Part shown: piece after piece, positions 13,951 through 15,121 of the stretch
How the letters are laid out: each line of letters begins with the position of its first letter
Position numbering within the stretch: position 1 is the stretch's first letter
Assembly: GCA_039818825.1 (NCBI GenBank)
Contig: JBCBTD010000085.1
Coordinates: 1 to 15,121, forward strand
DNA: 15,121 nucleotides
Direction of reading: 5' to 3'
DNA from: JBCBTD01 sp039818825
Lineage (GTDB): Bacteria > Pseudomonadota > Alphaproteobacteria > Geminicoccales > Geminicoccaceae
Position numbers and translations under genes: made by a program
Notes under the pieces: generated by a model
Databases searched by the model: none
Seen by the model: only the letters and a program-made list of their open reading frames with translations
Told to the model about the DNA's origin: nothing

Positions 13951-14889
13951 TCAGTGGATCGGACTGACGAACCCTTCGGGCTTCACGGTCAGTACCGAGC
14001 AACTCACCTGGTGAAGCGTCTCCTCGGCGGTCGAGCCGACGAAAACACCGGGCAAACCCACGTGACCGAGGCTGCCCATCACCACCAGGTCGATCTCGCG
14101 ATCGTTGGCGAACCGCGCGAGCGTCGCCTGCGGCTCGCCGCGCACCAAGTGCACCTTCAGCCCTGGTACGCGGTCGATGTAGGGGGCGACGGTATCCGCC
14201 AGCAGCTTGCGGTGCCGCTCCTCGGTGCGCACCGCTTCGGCCTCGATCTCCTCCGTCGGCATCAGCTGGCGCCGCGGGCCAAGCGCCAGGCGCTCGCCGA
14301 CACCTTGCCAAGCGTGAACGATGTGGAGGTCCGCGGATTCCTGAATGGCGAGCGACGATGCCAGGTCGAGGACGAACCGTGTCACCGCCTCACCGCCCGG
14401 GCTGGTGTCCCCGACGTCGACCGCCGCCATGATCCGGCGGTAGGTCGCGCCCTCGCCTTCCTGGTGCAACCAGACGGGCACCGGACACTTGCGGATCAAG
14501 TGCATGTCGGTGCTGCCGAACAACATCCGGTGCAAGCCACCCCGACGGGTCGCCGGCTTGACCACGAGGTCGTGCTCGCGCCGAACGGCAAGGGCGATGA
14601 TCTCGCGAAAACGCATGCCGCTGAGGATGCACACGTCGACCTCGATGCCATCGTTACGCAGTGGCCCGGAGAGCTGCATGAGGTGGTCGCGCCACTCGTC
14701 CTGCAGTCGGCTCCACGAGTCGTCGACGGCGCCGGTGGCGGCCATGTCCCCGTGGGGCAACGGGTCCAGGCAGTGCGCGATCGTCAGCTGCGCGTCGTTG
14801 CGCCTGGCCAAGTTCGCGGCACGTTGGAACGCCTGATCGGTCGTCAACCCGTCCTCGAAGACGAACAGGATGTTCCGAAACCGGCGCAT
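13951..14889 (-). CDS. Universal stress protein, tandem UspA domains (UspE-like)
   Basis: A 312-residue cytoplasmic protein with two UspA folds (about 1-145 and 150-308), the arrangement of UspE. The second domain has an exact ATP-binding motif G-x2-G-x9-G-S (Gly272, Gly275, Gly285, Ser286). The first domain keeps only F-G-S-T-D, lacking the two leading glycines (P-A-T-R-R-G-G-L), so it probably does not bind ATP the same way. Such proteins are induced by starvation, low oxygen or membrane stress; the molecular role is poorly defined. ATG 14889 is preceded by a strong GGGAGGAA ribosome binding site at normal spacing. An intrinsic terminator sits about 20 bases upstream of the start on the same strand, so expression depends on read-through from the YccA-family gene or on a promoter inside the leader. 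Confidence 0.92.
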   Translation of the reverse strand: MRRFRNILFVFEDGLTTDQAFQRAANLARRNDAQLTIAHCLDPLPHGDMAATGAVDDSWSRLQDEWRDHLMQLSGPLRNDGIEVDVCILSGMRFREIIALAVRREHDLVVKPATRRGGLHRMLFGSTDMHLIRKCPVPVWLHQEGEGATYRRIMAAVDVGDTSPGGEAVTRFVLDLASSLAIQESADLHIVHAWQGVGERLALGPRRQLMPTEEIEAEAVRTEERHRKLLADTVAPYIDRVPGLKVHLVRGEPQATLARFANDREIDLVVMGSLGHVGLPGVFVGSTAEETLHQVSCSVLTVKPEGFVSPIH

Positions 14890-14909
14890 GATGGGTTCCT
14901 CCCGAAGCG

Positions 14910-14942
14910 AAAAAGGGACGGGCGCGGCGGACCGCGCCCGTC
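14910..14942 (-). terminator. Intrinsic terminator after the BI-1/YccA gene
   Basis: On the minus strand GACGGGCGCGG (14942-14932) pairs perfectly with CCGCGCCCGTC (14927-14917), an 11-base-pair stem with a 4-base loop, followed by CC and TTTTT (14914-14910). This is a textbook rho-independent terminator for the leftward BI-1/YccA gene, 43 bases after its stop. The T-run ends only 20 bases before the stress-protein ATG. Confidence 0.85.
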
Positions 14943-14944
14943 AG

Positions 14945-14981
14945 CGGCTGACGTTCCCGTGGGGGATCGGAACGCCAGCCG
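14945..14981 (-). promoter_or_regulatory. Second leader hairpin upstream of the terminator
   Basis: CGGCTG (14945-14950) pairs with CAGCCG (14976-14981) and CGTTCC (14952-14957) with GGAACG (14969-14974), separated by one A/C mismatch, with an 11-base loop. On the minus strand it is transcribed just before the terminator. Bases 14939-14953 (CGTCAG-CGG-CTGACG) can form a third small stem using one arm of each hairpin, so the structures are mutually exclusive. Function unknown. Confidence 0.6.
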
Positions 14982-14985
14982 AACC

Positions 14986-15121
14986 CTACTCTTCGCGCTG
15001 GCCGAGCAGCGTCAGCAGCATCATGAAGAGGTTGATGAAGCTGAGGTACAGCGACAGGGCGCCGAGCACGGCGAGCTTGGTTAGCCCCTCGGTGCCGTGG
15101 CCCTCGTCGTAGACCTCCTTG
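14986..15121 (-). CDS. Bax inhibitor-1/YccA family membrane protein (C-terminal fragment)
   Basis: The last 45 residues of a gene that enters from the right edge. The sequence reads K-E-V-Y-D-E-G-H-G-T-E-G, then a hydrophobic helix with L-G-A-L-S-L-Y-L-S-F-I-N-L-F-M-M-L-L, ending L-G-Q-R-E-E and TAG (14988-14986). The A-L-x-L-Y-L-x-F-I-N-L-F pattern and the short charged end are typical of the final helix of BI-1/YccA proteins, seven-helix inner-membrane proteins that modulate protease FtsH in E. coli and ion or calcium leak in other systems. Only the tail is visible, so the family is likely rather than certain. It is followed by the terminator at 14910-14942. Confidence 0.75.
   Translation of the reverse strand, partial: KEVYDEGHGTEGLTKLAVLGALSLYLSFINLFMMLLTLLGQREE

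Overview
The window is GC-rich throughout, with dense coding, frequent 4-base ATGA/GTGA/TTGA gene overlaps and GTG/TTG starts. Together with the gene content (TAXI-type TRAP transporter, Mrp antiporter, PhoP/PhoQ-like pair, YccA-type protein), this suggests a high-GC Gram-negative bacterium, most likely an alphaproteobacterium. The lineage is inferred from style and families, not proven. I see no rRNA, tRNA, CRISPR array, transposase or phage gene.

Left end (1-1316, minus strand): a family 2 glycosyltransferase gene overlaps a short-chain dehydrogenase gene of the pteridine-reductase/FolM type by ATGA. The dehydrogenase runs off the window. Its last ~45 bases look inverted: an 11-base inverted repeat (1-11 / 45-55) flanks a 33-base segment that restores the expected SDR motif only when flipped.

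Centre left (1504-6053, plus strand): a TAXI solute-binding protein, a strong intercistronic hairpin, a fused DctQM TRAP permease, and a WbpA-like nucleotide-sugar dehydrogenase whose TTG start overlaps the permease stop. This looks like one transcription unit for import of an organic anion (substrate unknown) tied to a cell-surface sugar enzyme.

Centre right (about 6054-11910, plus strand): a complete seven-gene Mrp cation/proton antiporter operon, mrpABCDEFG, with mrpA and mrpB separate. The junctions overlap by 4 bases or are 3-5 bases apart. The start of mrpA is problematic: coding similarity runs upstream of any canonical in-frame start. The operon runs, after only 33 bases, into an OmpR/PhoP-family response regulator and a PhoQ-like histidine kinase (11944-13919), which makes the pair a good candidate for co-expression with the antiporter.

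Right end (13951-15121, minus strand): a tandem-domain universal stress protein, preceded by an intrinsic terminator and a second hairpin, then the C-terminal end of a Bax inhibitor-1/YccA-family membrane protein. The terminator lies just upstream of the stress-protein ribosome binding site, a leader layout that could act as an attenuator.

Overall the window combines ion homeostasis, envelope sugar chemistry, solute import and stress response. I do not see a clearly new multi-gene defence or mobile system. The most notable signals are the small inversion at the left edge, the mrpA start anomaly, the leader upstream of the stress protein, and the non-canonical motifs in the histidine kinase.
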